A stretch of DNA of 64,000 nt, taken from assembly GCF_016904955.1 (NCBI RefSeq), contig NZ_JADIKE010000030.1, positions 117,966-181,965 on the forward strand. The letters run 5' to 3'. Numbering within the stretch: the first letter of the stretch is position 1; each line of letters opens with the position of its first letter. Positions 44,592-53,786 of the stretch are shown here, one piece after another. The position numbers were made by a program, and so were the translations under genes. The notes under the pieces are model-generated. The model was given only the letters and a program-made list of their open reading frames with translations, was not told the origin of the DNA and did not search any database. The stretch is from Dyella flava (GTDB taxonomy: Bacteria; Pseudomonadota; Gammaproteobacteria; Xanthomonadales; Rhodanobacteraceae).

Positions 44592-45029
44592 TCAGGAGCG
44601 GTAGCCATCGATGCTTACGCGGCCACCGCCGAACGCGATCACGTGCAGCAGGCCACCCGCTATCGCGATGTTCTTGAAGAAGTGGATGAACTGGTTCTGG
44701 TCGGCGAAGTGGTTGTGGAAGAACGCGGCGGTTGCCAGCGTAAACAGGAACATCACACCAGCGACGGTCCGGGTGCGGTAACCGAACAGCAGCGTGATGC
44801 CGCCGACGATCTCGGTAAATGCGGCGAGGCCGTACGCGATCGATGGCAGCGGCAATCCGACCGACTGGATGTAGGCAATCGTCATCGCCGGTGCGGCGAG
44901 CTTGGAAAGCCCGGCAAGGAGGAAGAGGGTGCTGATCAGCACGCGGCCCGCGGCGGGGACGATCGTGGTGAGCGCATCGGGAAGGGTCGAGGGAACGACC
45001 GCGGTTTCTGCATAGGTCTGGGTGTTCAT
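44592..45029 (-). CDS. DoxX-family membrane protein
   Basis: A 145-residue protein with four hydrophobic helices. It has the family opening GRVLISTLFLLAGLSKLAAP, the central FTEIVGGITLLFGYRTR and a C-terminal FFHNHFADQNQFIHFFKNIAIAGGLLHVIAFG. Members are membrane proteins linked to thiosulfate:quinone chemistry or oxidative and electrophile stress. The start at 45029 was chosen over the longer frame from 45080. It shares 114 bp of upstream DNA with the divergent LysR gene. Confidence 0.87.
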   Translation of the reverse strand: MNTQTYAETAVVPSTLPDALTTIVPAAGRVLISTLFLLAGLSKLAAPAMTIAYIQSVGLPLPSIAYGLAAFTEIVGGITLLFGYRTRTVAGVMFLFTLATAAFFHNHFADQNQFIHFFKNIAIAGGLLHVIAFGGGRVSIDGYRS

Positions 45030-45098
45030 GGGAATGTCCTCGGTAGTTGATGTCTGGGTTGTGTTGCTGCCACGGGACAAATCTAAGGCCGCGTGCTA

Positions 45099-45125
45099 GT
45101 TTTCGAAATAGCAATGATTGAAAAC
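45099..45125. promoter_or_regulatory. LysR-type dyad in the doxX/lysR intergenic region
   Basis: GTTTTC (45099-45104) and GAAAAC (45120-45125) are perfect inverted arms with a 15-bp AT-rich spacer. Size and position, 19 bp before the LysR start and 70 bp before the DoxX start, fit a LysR recognition site controlling both genes. Confidence 0.45.
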
Positions 45126-45143
45126 CACCGTTGCAGGATTGAT

Positions 45144-46097
45144 ATGTCCAAGCTGCCGGATTTCGAAGGGCTCGCGATGTTCGGGAAGGTCGCGGAAGAG
45201 GGTTCGTTCGCTGGGGCCGCCGCCGCGATGGGGGTCTCGGTCGCGACGGTTTCCCGGGCGGTGACCCGTCTTGAAGAACGCCTGGGCGGTCGCTTGTTCA
45301 ACCGCACCTCCCGACGGCTCGCGCTCACCGACTACGGTCGCTCACTCGCCGAGCGCGCAGCGAAAATCTATGCCGATGCCGAGGAAGCCGAGGATGTCGC
45401 ACGCGAGACTTCAAGCAGGCCGCGCGGACTGGTGAAGCTTGCAGCGTCGATCTCCTTCGGCACGCGCTGGGTCGCGCCGCTATTGCCCGAATTCTTTCGC
45501 ACCTATCCAGACATTTCCGTCGACCTTCATCTCGCGGACGCGCAAGTGGATCTGATTGGCGAAGGCTTCGACGCGGCGCTGCGCATCGCCATCATGGAAG
45601 ATTCGTCACTCGTCGCCCGCCTCATCGCACCCGTGCGCCGCTTTGTGGTGGCATCACCGGCGTATCTGTCGCGCCATGGCCGGCCCCAGCACCCGCGCGA
45701 TCTTGCTGCGCATCAGTGTCTGACCTACGTCAACAAGAACAAGCGGGATGTCTGGCGCTTCACGCACAAAAATGGTGAGGAGTGCACGGTCACCCCGAGC
45801 GGAGCGTTGCGCGCAAGCAGCGTGGAGGGATTGCTGCCTACGGTCCTTGCCGGACTCGCCATCACCGAGCTTCCCGAATTTGTCGCGACGCAGTACTTCC
45901 GCGACAAACAGCTCGAGCCCGTCCTGACCGATTGGCACCTGCCCGAAGGCGGCCTGCATTTCGTAACGCCCACCACGCGTGCACGGCCGGCGAAGGTGAG
46001 TGCGTTGGCGGATTTCTTTATCTCAAGGCTCGCTACGGCGGAGTGGAGAGCGGAGACGGTGGTGGATGTGAAGAAACCTGGGCGCAGCAAACGGTGA
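45144..46097 (+). CDS. LysR-family transcriptional regulator
   Basis: A 317-residue regulator. The winged helix-turn-helix is at about residues 5-65 (FEGLAMFGKVAEEGSFAGAAAAMGVSVATVSRAVTRLEERLGGRLFNRTSRRLALT). A substrate-binding domain of the AaeR/CrgA/PA-type (RISFGTRWVAP-like start, PDISVDLHLADAQVDLIGEGFDAALRI) fills the rest. The ATG at 45144 aligns best with the family start. Other candidates are 45114 and GTG 45093. It is divergent from the DoxX/SnoaL pair and probably autoregulated. Confidence 0.88.
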   Translation: MSKLPDFEGLAMFGKVAEEGSFAGAAAAMGVSVATVSRAVTRLEERLGGRLFNRTSRRLALTDYGRSLAERAAKIYADAEEAEDVARETSSRPRGLVKLAASISFGTRWVAPLLPEFFRTYPDISVDLHLADAQVDLIGEGFDAALRIAIMEDSSLVARLIAPVRRFVVASPAYLSRHGRPQHPRDLAAHQCLTYVNKNKRDVWRFTHKNGEECTVTPSGALRASSVEGLLPTVLAGLAITELPEFVATQYFRDKQLEPVLTDWHLPEGGLHFVTPTTRARPAKVSALADFFISRLATAEWRAETVVDVKKPGRSKR

Positions 46098-46189
46098 GCT
46101 TGGAGAAAAGGTCAGAGTCTGAGGCACTCGGAGCTTTTGCAGTTCAAACGAATGGGCATGAATTGCAGAAAAAGATCAATCTCTCGCCG

Positions 46190-46270
46190 CCGTCATTCCC
46201 GCGAAAGCGGGAATCCATGTTGCCCTTGCTCTTAAAGCAACCTGGATTCCCGCTTTCGCGGGAATGACGG
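46190..46270 (+). repeat. REP-like inverted pair (TTCCCGCGAAAGCGGGAA type)
   Basis: Perfect arms CCGTCATTCCCGCGAAAGCG (from 46190) and CGCTTTCGCGGGAATGACGG (46251-46270) face each other. The loop has TTGCCCTTGCTCTTAAAGCA, shared with other copies. Three partial GGGAATGACGG-like half-units trail it to about 46318. The remaining intergenic DNA up to 46729 contains a LysR remnant and one hairpin, both listed separately. Confidence 0.85.
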
Positions 46271-46397
46271 CGCAGGGAATGCGGGAATGACGGTGCAGGG
46301 GAGTGCGGGAACGACGGCAAGGGAGTATGGGGATGACTGCTCCGAAAATGTGAGGAGCGGTGAAGCCGCCGACACCCAGCCACGCGCCTTCAAGAAT

Positions 46398-46500
46398 CTA
46401 CACCACGAAGTCAATAAACACCCACACCTTCGCGATGCGATGCAGCCGGGAAGGATAGGTGGCGTAAAGCGGAAAACGGTACGCGCCCATCCGGTCATCC
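46398..46500 (-). pseudogene. Remnant of a LysR-family regulator C-terminus
   Basis: On the minus strand the stretch encodes MGAYRFPLYATYPSRLHRIA, then KVWVFIDFVV and a stop. This is the conserved end of the LysR substrate-binding domain (xYxxYPSRxHxxxKVRxFIDFL). Nothing upstream continues it: the following bases shift frame and degenerate into unrelated DNA next to a hairpin at 46580-46610. About 34 codons survive. Confidence 0.55.
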
Positions 46501-46579
46501 CGGGAAGAGCTCGACCGGGTCAGGCGCTGAAGGGGTCAAGGACCGATCCGGCATGGCACCTCGGAGCTTCCAGGAAGCA

Positions 46580-46610
46580 GCGCCGTGGCTGGCCCATCAA
46601 GCCACGGCGC
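46580..46610. other. Perfect 11-bp hairpin in the region before the CheB/CheR kinase
   Basis: Arms GCGCCGTGGCT (46580-46590) and AGCCACGGCGC (46600-46610) with a 9-nt loop. No T-run follows on either strand, so it is not a typical terminator. It may mark the breakpoint that cut the LysR gene. Confidence 0.5.
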
Positions 46611-46729
46611 CAGGTGCGCTCTACTGCGGTTACGCTATGGGTCCGGATATTTGAGATTTCACAAAGGCCTCAGTCAATTGGGCTTACCGTCCCTAGTTGC
46701 GTCGCAGGCTGCATGTTCAGGATCGCTTG

Positions 46730-49700
46730 ATGACAACGCCGCCATCGCCACCGTTGAATTCACCACAGCAAGGCTCGCCCGATGGAATGGAAGAGCTGCG
46801 GTCGGAGATGAACGGCCAGGAAGTCAATGCCCACTCCCCGCTTATCGTCGGCATAGGCGCGTCCGCCGGCGGCCTGGAGGCATTTCGCACCTTCTTTTCC
46901 CACATGCCGGCGAGTGACGATTTCGCCTTCGTTCTCATCCAGCACCTGGCGCCTGAGCATGTCAGCGCACTGGCGGACATCGTCAGTCGCAGCACTTCGA
47001 TGGAGGTGGTGGAAGCTGTCGACGGCCAGCGTGTTTTGGCCAGGCACGTCTATGTGATCCCACCCGACGCGACATTGACCATCGCCGAGGGCGAGTTACA
47101 GGTAAGTACGCCAGCGCCTCCGCGGCCGCAGCGCTGGCCCATCAATACCTTCTTTACGTCCCTTGCCGAGGACCAGGGTGACTCGGCGGTGTGCATCGTA
47201 TTGTCGGGAGCCGGGACCGACGGTGCCCGCGGGTTGCGCGCGGTCAAGGAGCACGGCGGGTTAACGTTGGCCCAGGCGGGCTTTGATCATGCGGCGATGA
47301 GCGGCATGCCGGCGAATGCCGCTTCGACCGGGCTGGTGGACGTGGTGCTCTCGGTGGAGGACATGCCCGCTCGACTGCTGGCTTATCGCAAGCAACTGGA
47401 TGTGACGCGTAAGCAGCAAGACGGGGTTGGCCTTGGGCAGGATATGGGCGACCAGCTCCAGGCGGTGCTGCGATTGCTGCATGCGGAGGTCGGCCACGAC
47501 TTTGGCCAGTACAAGCGCAGCACGCTCATGCGGCGCATCCAGCGTCGAATGCTGGTATGTCAGACCGAGACGGTAGTCGATTATCTTGCCCGCCTGCGAC
47601 AGGATCGGCAGGAGCACCAGCACCTTTTTCGGGAAATGCTCATTGGGGTCACCGAGTTTTTCCGTAATCCGTCGACCTTTGACGTGCTGACGGAGAAAGC
47701 TATTGCAGCGATGTTGGCCGGCAAGGGCGCGAACGACACCATACGCGTATGGGTTCCCGGTTGCGCTACCGGTGAGGAGGCTTACTCGATCGCGATGCTG
47801 TTGCGCGAGGCCATCGGGCCGCATGGCGGACCCAAAGTACAGATTTTCGCGACCGACATCGACGACCGAAGTATCGAAGCAGCGCGTTCGGGGCGCTACC
47901 GCGCACCGCTTCAAGGTGTGTCTCCTGAGCGTCAGCAGCGCTGGTTTACCAGGGATGGCGCCGACTTCTGCGTGATCAGGCCCGTGCGTGAGATGTGCAT
48001 TTTCTCGGTGCACAGCATCATCAAGGATCCACCTTTTTCGCGCCTCGACCTGGTGTCATGTCGAAATTTGCTCATTTATCTCAATGCAGATCTTCAAAGT
48101 CGCCTTTTTCATACGTTTCACTATGCACTGAGGCCGGGGGCATTTCTTCTGCTCGGGCCATCCGAAAGCCTCGCGCGAAGTTCAGGGCTGTTCACCGTGG
48201 TGGACAAAAAGCACCGCCTCTATGCACGCCGACAAACGAACCTCGCCGATCGAGGAATCTCCTTTCCCATACCAGGGCCTGCCACCGCCCACGCCGCACC
48301 GCTATCCATGGCGCACAGAGGCGGCGCCGACGAACGCATCGATCGGGGTGCACGCCGTCTGATGGAAAAATATTCGCCCGCGTATCTCGTGATCAATGCG
48401 AATGGGGATATCGAGCGCTTTTCTGGAGATACCGGACGCTACCTTTCACCCAACCCCGGGTCAGCTAGCCTCAACGTGTTCAACCTGCTCAACCAAAGGC
48501 TGCGTGAACCTGCGCGCGTCTTGATACGTCAGGCGTTTGACGCCGCCAAGGCAGTGGTTCAAGAAGGCCTCAGCGTGGACATCCACGGTCGGCCTCAGAT
48601 GCTCCGATTGATCGCGGAGCCGCTTATGAACAGCGATGGGAAGGCTCAATGGTGCGTGCTCGCCTTTGATGAGGCATGGGGCTCGCATTCGACGGTCCAT
48701 GCGCAGTCAGCCCTGGAGTCGGCGCGGTCGGACGGTGAGTCGCCGAGCAGGCTTGAGCAAGAGGTGGATTTGCTCCGCAGCGAACTGCGCACGACGGTCG
48801 AATTGCATCAATCCGTCGTCGAAGAATTGCAGTCGACGAACGAAGAATACCAATCGGTCAATGAGGAATTGCAATCGACCAATGAGGAACTGGAGACCTC
48901 CAAGGAGGAGATGCAATCGATCAACGAAGAATTGCATATCGTCAATGCCGAGGCGCAAAGCAAGAATGAAGCACTGACGCGTCTTAACAGCGACCTTCGC
49001 AACCTGATGGAAAGCACCCAGATCGCGACCCTGTTTCTGGACCGCGAGATGCGGATTGGCAGCTACACGCCGGCCATGACCGAGCTGTTCCATTTGCGCG
49101 AAAGCGATGTAGGCAGACCAATTACCGAGATTTCGGCACGTGTCAACTATCCCGAGTTGAGAAAAGATGTCGCACAGGTGATCCGGCATTTGGGCGTGGT
49201 GGAACGAATGCTCTATGGCCAGGACGACGAGCGCACTTATTTGTTGCGTGTGCGTCCGTACAGAACGCTCGATGACGTTATCGATGGTACCGTCTTGACC
49301 TTTGTCGACGTGACCGAGAGCCTGCGCCACGAACTCGAACGTGGACAGCTAGCTGCCATCATCGACTCGTCCCGGGATGCGGTCATCGGCTATACGCTGG
49401 AAGACATCATCAGTAGCTGGAACAAAAGTGCCGAGCGGACATTTGGCTATTCGGCCCAACAGGCCATCGGCCAGCCGTTATCCATGCTGTTGCCTGCCGA
49501 CGCGACGAACGAAGCAAAGGCCATCTTTGAGTCCCGGGATCCCGGTGCACGCCCTGACAAATTTGAGGCCACCTGGCGGACCCAAGGTGGACAAACCATT
49601 CCCGTCTCTGTTGCAAATTCTCCGGTCCGTAATTCTGTCGGAAGCGTGATTGCCGGTTCACTGATTGCTCGGGATATTAGTGAGCGCAGGGATGCCGAAA

Positions 49701-50311
49701 GGCACGCCCGCATGATGCTCGGTGAACTCAACCATCGGGTCAAAAACACGCTGGCCAGTGTCCAGGCCATTGCGCTGCAGACGCTGACGTCGTCGCCAAG
49801 CCTGGAGGAATTTAAAGCCAACTTTCTCGCGCGCCTGAAGGCGCTCTCTCAGACGCATAATTTGCTGGCCAAGGAGGCGTGGGACGGGGTGCGCCTGGCG
49901 ACGCTGGTGCGTGGGGAACTGGCGCCCTATCAAGACGAACAGCGTACCTCTCGCGTACGTCTTCATGGCGAGGACCTGAAACTGTCGCCGAGGATTGCGC
50001 TCGCTTTAAGCATGGCGCTCCACGAATTGACCACCAATGCCATGAAATACGGCGCGCTGTCGGATACTCAAGGCACGGTCGACATCAGTTGGGAGGTTCA
50101 TTTGGTCGATCAACGCTCCTGGCTCCATTTCTCCTGGCTGGAGAGCGGTGGGCCTGAAGTGGTTACGCCAACGACGCATGGCTTTGGTACGCGCCTCATT
50201 ACCGGAGGCCTGGCCTATGAGCTGGACGGTGAAGCGACATTGGAGTTCTTGCCGACGGGCGTCCGGTGCACGATTACTATCCCGTTGAGCGAATTGGACC
50301 CCGACACATGA
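46730..50311 (+). CDS. CheB-CheR-PAS hybrid sensor with HWE-type histidine kinase
   Basis: A 1193-residue signalling protein. The order is a CheB methylesterase domain (about 37-220; Ser45, His72 and Asp164 of the catalytic triad are all present), a CheR methyltransferase (about 240-510; VWVPGCATGEEAYSIAM, IFATDIDD, CRNLLIYL), a PAS-like region, a long glutamate-rich coiled coil made of EELQSTNEE-type repeats (about 683-765), two PAS domains (about 780-880 and 890-1000), and an HWE/HisKA_2 kinase domain with His1002 (LNHRVKN) plus ATPase. It may sense or modify receptors outside classical chemotaxis. Its stop overlaps the following receiver gene. Confidence 0.9.
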   Translation: MTTPPSPPLNSPQQGSPDGMEELRSEMNGQEVNAHSPLIVGIGASAGGLEAFRTFFSHMPASDDFAFVLIQHLAPEHVSALADIVSRSTSMEVVEAVDGQRVLARHVYVIPPDATLTIAEGELQVSTPAPPRPQRWPINTFFTSLAEDQGDSAVCIVLSGAGTDGARGLRAVKEHGGLTLAQAGFDHAAMSGMPANAASTGLVDVVLSVEDMPARLLAYRKQLDVTRKQQDGVGLGQDMGDQLQAVLRLLHAEVGHDFGQYKRSTLMRRIQRRMLVCQTETVVDYLARLRQDRQEHQHLFREMLIGVTEFFRNPSTFDVLTEKAIAAMLAGKGANDTIRVWVPGCATGEEAYSIAMLLREAIGPHGGPKVQIFATDIDDRSIEAARSGRYRAPLQGVSPERQQRWFTRDGADFCVIRPVREMCIFSVHSIIKDPPFSRLDLVSCRNLLIYLNADLQSRLFHTFHYALRPGAFLLLGPSESLARSSGLFTVVDKKHRLYARRQTNLADRGISFPIPGPATAHAAPLSMAHRGGADERIDRGARRLMEKYSPAYLVINANGDIERFSGDTGRYLSPNPGSASLNVFNLLNQRLREPARVLIRQAFDAAKAVVQEGLSVDIHGRPQMLRLIAEPLMNSDGKAQWCVLAFDEAWGSHSTVHAQSALESARSDGESPSRLEQEVDLLRSELRTTVELHQSVVEELQSTNEEYQSVNEELQSTNEELETSKEEMQSINEELHIVNAEAQSKNEALTRLNSDLRNLMESTQIATLFLDREMRIGSYTPAMTELFHLRESDVGRPITEISARVNYPELRKDVAQVIRHLGVVERMLYGQDDERTYLLRVRPYRTLDDVIDGTVLTFVDVTESLRHELERGQLAAIIDSSRDAVIGYTLEDIISSWNKSAERTFGYSAQQAIGQPLSMLLPADATNEAKAIFESRDPGARPDKFEATWRTQGGQTIPVSVANSPVRNSVGSVIAGSLIARDISERRDAERHARMMLGELNHRVKNTLASVQAIALQTLTSSPSLEEFKANFLARLKALSQTHNLLAKEAWDGVRLATLVRGELAPYQDEQRTSRVRLHGEDLKLSPRIALALSMALHELTTNAMKYGALSDTQGTVDISWEVHLVDQRSWLHFSWLESGGPEVVTPTTHGFGTRLITGGLAYELDGEATLEFLPTGVRCTITIPLSELDPDT

Positions 50312-50673
50312 ATTCGCGGACGGAACCACCATGCATTCTTGTCGCCGAGGACGAGATGCTGGTCGCGATGTTGTTGAAAGACACGCTGGAAGACGCGGGT
50401 TGTCGTGCCGTGATGGCTGCGCGTCTGGCGAAGGGGCTTGAGATAGCCACTTTCCAAACGATTGACGCGGCGATACTCGACATTAATCTGGCCGGCCAAC
50501 CCAGCTTTCCATTGGCGGACGTCTTGCAAGAGCGAGGCGTGCCTTTTGTGTTTGCCTCCGGCTATGGCGAGAGTGGGGTGCCGGATGCCTATCGTCATGT
50601 TCCCGTCTTGCAAAAGCCCTATGACATGGCGGAAATCCAAGCCTTCATCACTACGTTGCTCAAAGAAAATTGA
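50308..50673 (+). CDS. Receiver-domain response regulator, partner of the CheB/CheR kinase
   Basis: A 121-residue receiver with AEDE at 13-16, the expected phospho-acceptor Asp58 (AILDINLAG), FASGYGE and Lys in LQKPYD. It has no output domain, which is usual for receivers behind HWE kinases. The ATG at 50308 overlaps the kinase stop (ATGA). It probably relays to a diffusible partner or serves as a phosphate buffer. Confidence 0.88.
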   Translation: MNSRTEPPCILVAEDEMLVAMLLKDTLEDAGCRAVMAARLAKGLEIATFQTIDAAILDINLAGQPSFPLADVLQERGVPFVFASGYGESGVPDAYRHVPVLQKPYDMAEIQAFITTLLKEN

Positions 50674-50715
50674 TAGCAGAGCACGGCAAAAAGAGCCAAG
50701 AGGTATCCCCATGTT

Positions 50716-50758
50716 TTCCACGCCGTCATTCCGCTTTCCCGGGAATGACGGCGTGGAA
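50716..50758. repeat. Single REP-like hairpin
   Basis: Perfect 17-bp arms TTCCACGCCGTCATTCC (50716-50732) and GGAATGACGGCGTGGAA (50742-50758) with a 9-nt loop. It is the reduced form of the REP family in this window. It could also stop transcription after the receiver gene, though no T-run follows. Confidence 0.75.
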
Positions 50759-50851
50759 CCGTGGAAATGACGGCTCGGAGGACGCCGTCTGGCACTTGCA
50801 TTCCTTCGGACTTGTCCGCTACTTAACCATGCTTTTGCGGGAGTTTTTGCC

Positions 50852-52735
50852 ATGCTGTTCGCCGTAACCCTCGCCATGCTGCTCGCCGGCCAGTCCGTCA
50901 CCCCGGTGACGCCGGACATGATCCAGCAAGGCAGCGACATACCCAAGGCATGGAACCCGCCCAAAGACCAATGGAACTACATCCGTCGCGAAGTGATGAT
51001 TCCGATGCGCGATGGCGTGAAGCTGCACACCGTCATCGTGATCCCGAAGGGCGCGAAGAATCTTCCCATGCTGTTCGAGCGCGGGCCGTACGACGCCACG
51101 TTCGACGTCAAGCCCAGCGTGCCTATCCTGCGCGACGCCGTGTGGAGCGCGCTGCGCGAATGGGTCGACGACGGTTACATCTTTGTCTCGCAGGATGTTC
51201 GCGGCAAGTACGCCTCGCAAGGCGACTATGTGATGACGCGCCCACCGCGCGGCCCGCTCAATCCCAGCAATACCGATGACACCACGGATGCCTACGACAC
51301 CATCGCCTGGCTGGCGAAGAACGTGCCCGAATCCAACGGCAAGGTGGGCATGATCGGATCGTCTTACGACGGCTGGACAGTAGCGATGGCCTTGCTCGGC
51401 CCGAACCCCGCGCTGAAAGTCGCGGCGCCGGAAAGCCCCATGGTCGATGGCTGGCGCGGCGACGACTGGTTCCACAATGGCGCGTTCCGCCAGGGCAATC
51501 TCGATTACTTCACCGAGCAAAGTACCGTGGCCGGCGCTGCCAATCCGGTACCGCGCCTGGGCTACGACGACTACCAGACCTACCTGGATGGCGGTGCTGC
51601 CGGCGTCTACGCCAACGCGCACGGCTTCCAGCAATTGCCATTCTGGAACCGTCTCTCGGCGCACCCCGCCTATGACGCGTTCTGGCAATTGCAGGCCATC
51701 GATAAACTGGAGGTAGCCCATCCGTCGCATGTGCCGACCATGTGGCTGCAAGGTCTATGGGATCAGGAAGACATCTACGGCGCCGTGCATACCTTCGAAG
51801 CGCTGGACAAGGCGGGCGACAAAGACAACAACCATCTGGTGATGGGGCCGTGGTACCACAGCCAGATCAACCGCGAGGGGCGATCACTGGGTCCGCTGCT
51901 ATGGCCCGGAGACACCACCGCTGACTTCCGCAAGAACGTGCTGATTCCGTTCTTCGACCAATACCTGAAGGATGAAAAACCCGCGCATCCGCTCCCGCGC
52001 GTGATGGTCTACAACCCGGCGGAAAAACACTGGGAATCCTTCTCTGACTGGCCGGCCGTGCGACAACTCACGCCGCTGTATCTGGCGGCGGATCATCAAC
52101 TGAGTTTCGCTCAACCGGCAGCCGGCGAAGACAGCTATGTTTCCGATCCCGCCAAGCCGATACCGTTTGTGCCGCAACCGATCCGCTTCGACGATCGCGC
52201 GCAGTGGACCACCTGGCTGGTACAGGATCAGCGCTTCGCGGCCAGCCGCCCGGACGTGATCAGCTTCGAAACCGCTCCGCTGGATCATGCCGTGAGCGTG
52301 CAGGGCGATCCGGTCGCGGACGTGTTCGCGAAAATCACCGGCAGTGACGTCGACTTCGTGGTGAAGATCATCGACGTCTACCCGCCTTCCTTCGCCGAAC
52401 AGCCGGAGATGGGCGGTTACGAGTTGCCGATCAGCATGGACATTTTTCGCGGCCGCTATCGCAAGGATCTCGCCGTGCCGTCAGCCGTGCCTTCGAACGA
52501 AGTGCAGGAATACAAATTCGGCCTGCCGTCGGTCAACTACGTCTTCCAGCCGGGCCATCGCATCATGGTGCAGATCCAGTCCACCTGGTTCCCGGTCTAC
52601 GACCGCAATCCGCAAACCTATGTCCCGAATATTTTCTTCGCCAAGCCGGAGGATTACCGGGCGGAGACGATCAGCGTAATGCATGGTGCGGATGGGGAGA
52701 GTGCGGTGTTGTTGCCGGTGTCGGAGAGTCGGTAA
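50852..52735 (+). CDS. CocE/NonD S15-family hydrolase, alpha-amino-acid ester hydrolase-like
   Basis: A 627-residue secreted or periplasmic hydrolase. It has a short hydrophobic leader (about 1-15), an alpha/beta-hydrolase domain with the nucleophile Ser171 (GSSYDG), Asp304 (LWDQED) and His336 (PWYHSQ), then a jelly-roll domain typical of the X-Pro dipeptidyl-peptidase (S15) clan. The spacing of the three residues agrees with the Xanthomonas alpha-amino-acid ester hydrolases that act on beta-lactam side chains. Length also fits. Function: hydrolysis or transfer of acyl groups from amino-acid esters or amides. It stands alone. Confidence 0.88.
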   Translation: MLFAVTLAMLLAGQSVTPVTPDMIQQGSDIPKAWNPPKDQWNYIRREVMIPMRDGVKLHTVIVIPKGAKNLPMLFERGPYDATFDVKPSVPILRDAVWSALREWVDDGYIFVSQDVRGKYASQGDYVMTRPPRGPLNPSNTDDTTDAYDTIAWLAKNVPESNGKVGMIGSSYDGWTVAMALLGPNPALKVAAPESPMVDGWRGDDWFHNGAFRQGNLDYFTEQSTVAGAANPVPRLGYDDYQTYLDGGAAGVYANAHGFQQLPFWNRLSAHPAYDAFWQLQAIDKLEVAHPSHVPTMWLQGLWDQEDIYGAVHTFEALDKAGDKDNNHLVMGPWYHSQINREGRSLGPLLWPGDTTADFRKNVLIPFFDQYLKDEKPAHPLPRVMVYNPAEKHWESFSDWPAVRQLTPLYLAADHQLSFAQPAAGEDSYVSDPAKPIPFVPQPIRFDDRAQWTTWLVQDQRFAASRPDVISFETAPLDHAVSVQGDPVADVFAKITGSDVDFVVKIIDVYPPSFAEQPEMGGYELPISMDIFRGRYRKDLAVPSAVPSNEVQEYKFGLPSVNYVFQPGHRIMVQIQSTWFPVYDRNPQTYVPNIFFAKPEDYRAETISVMHGADGESAVLLPVSESR

Positions 52736-52839
52736 GGCTGGGCTGGTGTCGGACTTTGAAGTGCCGCTGGGCTCATCCACGGCACTGTTTTGTCGGTAGT
52801 TGGTGTCTGCTTCCGGAGCGAGCCTGAGAGGGGCAAGGG

Positions 52840-53112
52840 ATGAACTTGGGTCAGATAAACACGCTGGAGTGCCGCAGATTTGAAGCAAGGCTCGCATCAT
52901 TGGCGTCGGGCTTCTTTGCGCGGTACTCGATAACGCCAGTGGGAGACCCTTGCTATTACGGTGTCGATCCGAAAGGTGGCGGTCGTTTATTTCTCGCTTT
53001 TTTTCAGGGTGAAGGATTCCTGTTGAAGATCCGAACTGTCGATGGTGCCGCAGACGTCCTCATCGGGCCGATGGGTGCGCCACTGGAATGGCAGGACGAT
53101 GGTTGGCTCTGA
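52840..53112 (+). CDS. Small protein of unknown function
   Basis: A 90-residue protein, MNLGQINTLECRRFEARLASL..., soluble, with two beta-rich stretches (CYYGVDPKGGGRLFLAFFQGEGFLLKIRT). GAGGGGCAAGGG directly before the ATG is a strong ribosome site. No motif recognised. It is 104 bp downstream of the hydrolase and 229 bp before the next gene, where I see nothing specific. Confidence 0.6.
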   Translation: MNLGQINTLECRRFEARLASLASGFFARYSITPVGDPCYYGVDPKGGGRLFLAFFQGEGFLLKIRTVDGAADVLIGPMGAPLEWQDDGWL

Positions 53113-53341
53113 CCCACACAGTTGGCCAGAGTGGCTATGCAGAAAGCGCCAGAGATGGATGAACTAATCTCGCTCAGAGACAAGCTGAAAGGTGTTGGCT
53201 GGGTTTAGGGGCGACGAAACTGCAGCAGAATAAGCAGACCGATAACGGTATCGTTTAATCCACGACACATGGCACATGCCGGCTTCAGGGGCATACTTCA
53301 ACAACGATCCGGCAGTTACCAGCTCATGGGGAGAGGCAGGT

Positions 53342-53662
53342 ATGTCATTCGGATGGACAGTGCTGGGCACGATCACCCAGCTGGTGTTGGCGTACTTCCT
53401 GTTTATGGTTGTCGTTTTTTCCGCAGGCGGCATCGCCAATGCCGCGCCGCTCGGAAAGCTTCACTTGGGCATACTGAACTTTTCCATGTATTTGCTGCCC
53501 GCCCTCTGCGTATTGAGTGCCGTCGTCGTGATGTATCTGCAACGGCATGGCGGCAGCGTCAAGTCGTACTGGTGGTATGCCCTGCCACTGGCGGCTACCG
53601 GGTTGTACCTTGTCTACGCCATCGCCCTGGTTCAGATTTATGCAACGCGTAGCTCCAGCTGA
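53342..53662 (+). CDS. Small membrane protein of unknown function
   Basis: A 106-residue protein with three hydrophobic helices (about 5-30, 43-62 and 78-98). The ATG at 53342 has GGAGAGGCAGG directly upstream. A longer in-frame start at 53276 adds 22 residues without a ribosome site. I do not recognise the family. It may be an inner membrane accessory protein. Confidence 0.62.
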   Translation: MSFGWTVLGTITQLVLAYFLFMVVVFSAGGIANAAPLGKLHLGILNFSMYLLPALCVLSAVVVMYLQRHGGSVKSYWWYALPLAATGLYLVYAIALVQIYATRSSS

Positions 53663-53786
53663 TTCTTCCGCCAAAGGTTTGCACGTTGTTGCCGGGGAAT
53701 CACAGCAATGCTCTCTGTCACTGAGATATCCACCCGCTATTCTCGACGCTATTCCCACGCGTCCTCGCTCGCTTCCCATCTCTCCG

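Noticed and set aside
46287..46730. A 147-codon frame between the REP pair and the CheB/CheR gene
   Set aside because: It overlaps the repeat and a minus-strand LysR remnant, and its product is of unlikely composition.
50716..50758. Rho-independent terminator after the receiver gene
   Set aside because: The hairpin matches the REP family and lacks a T-run, so I listed it as a repeat.
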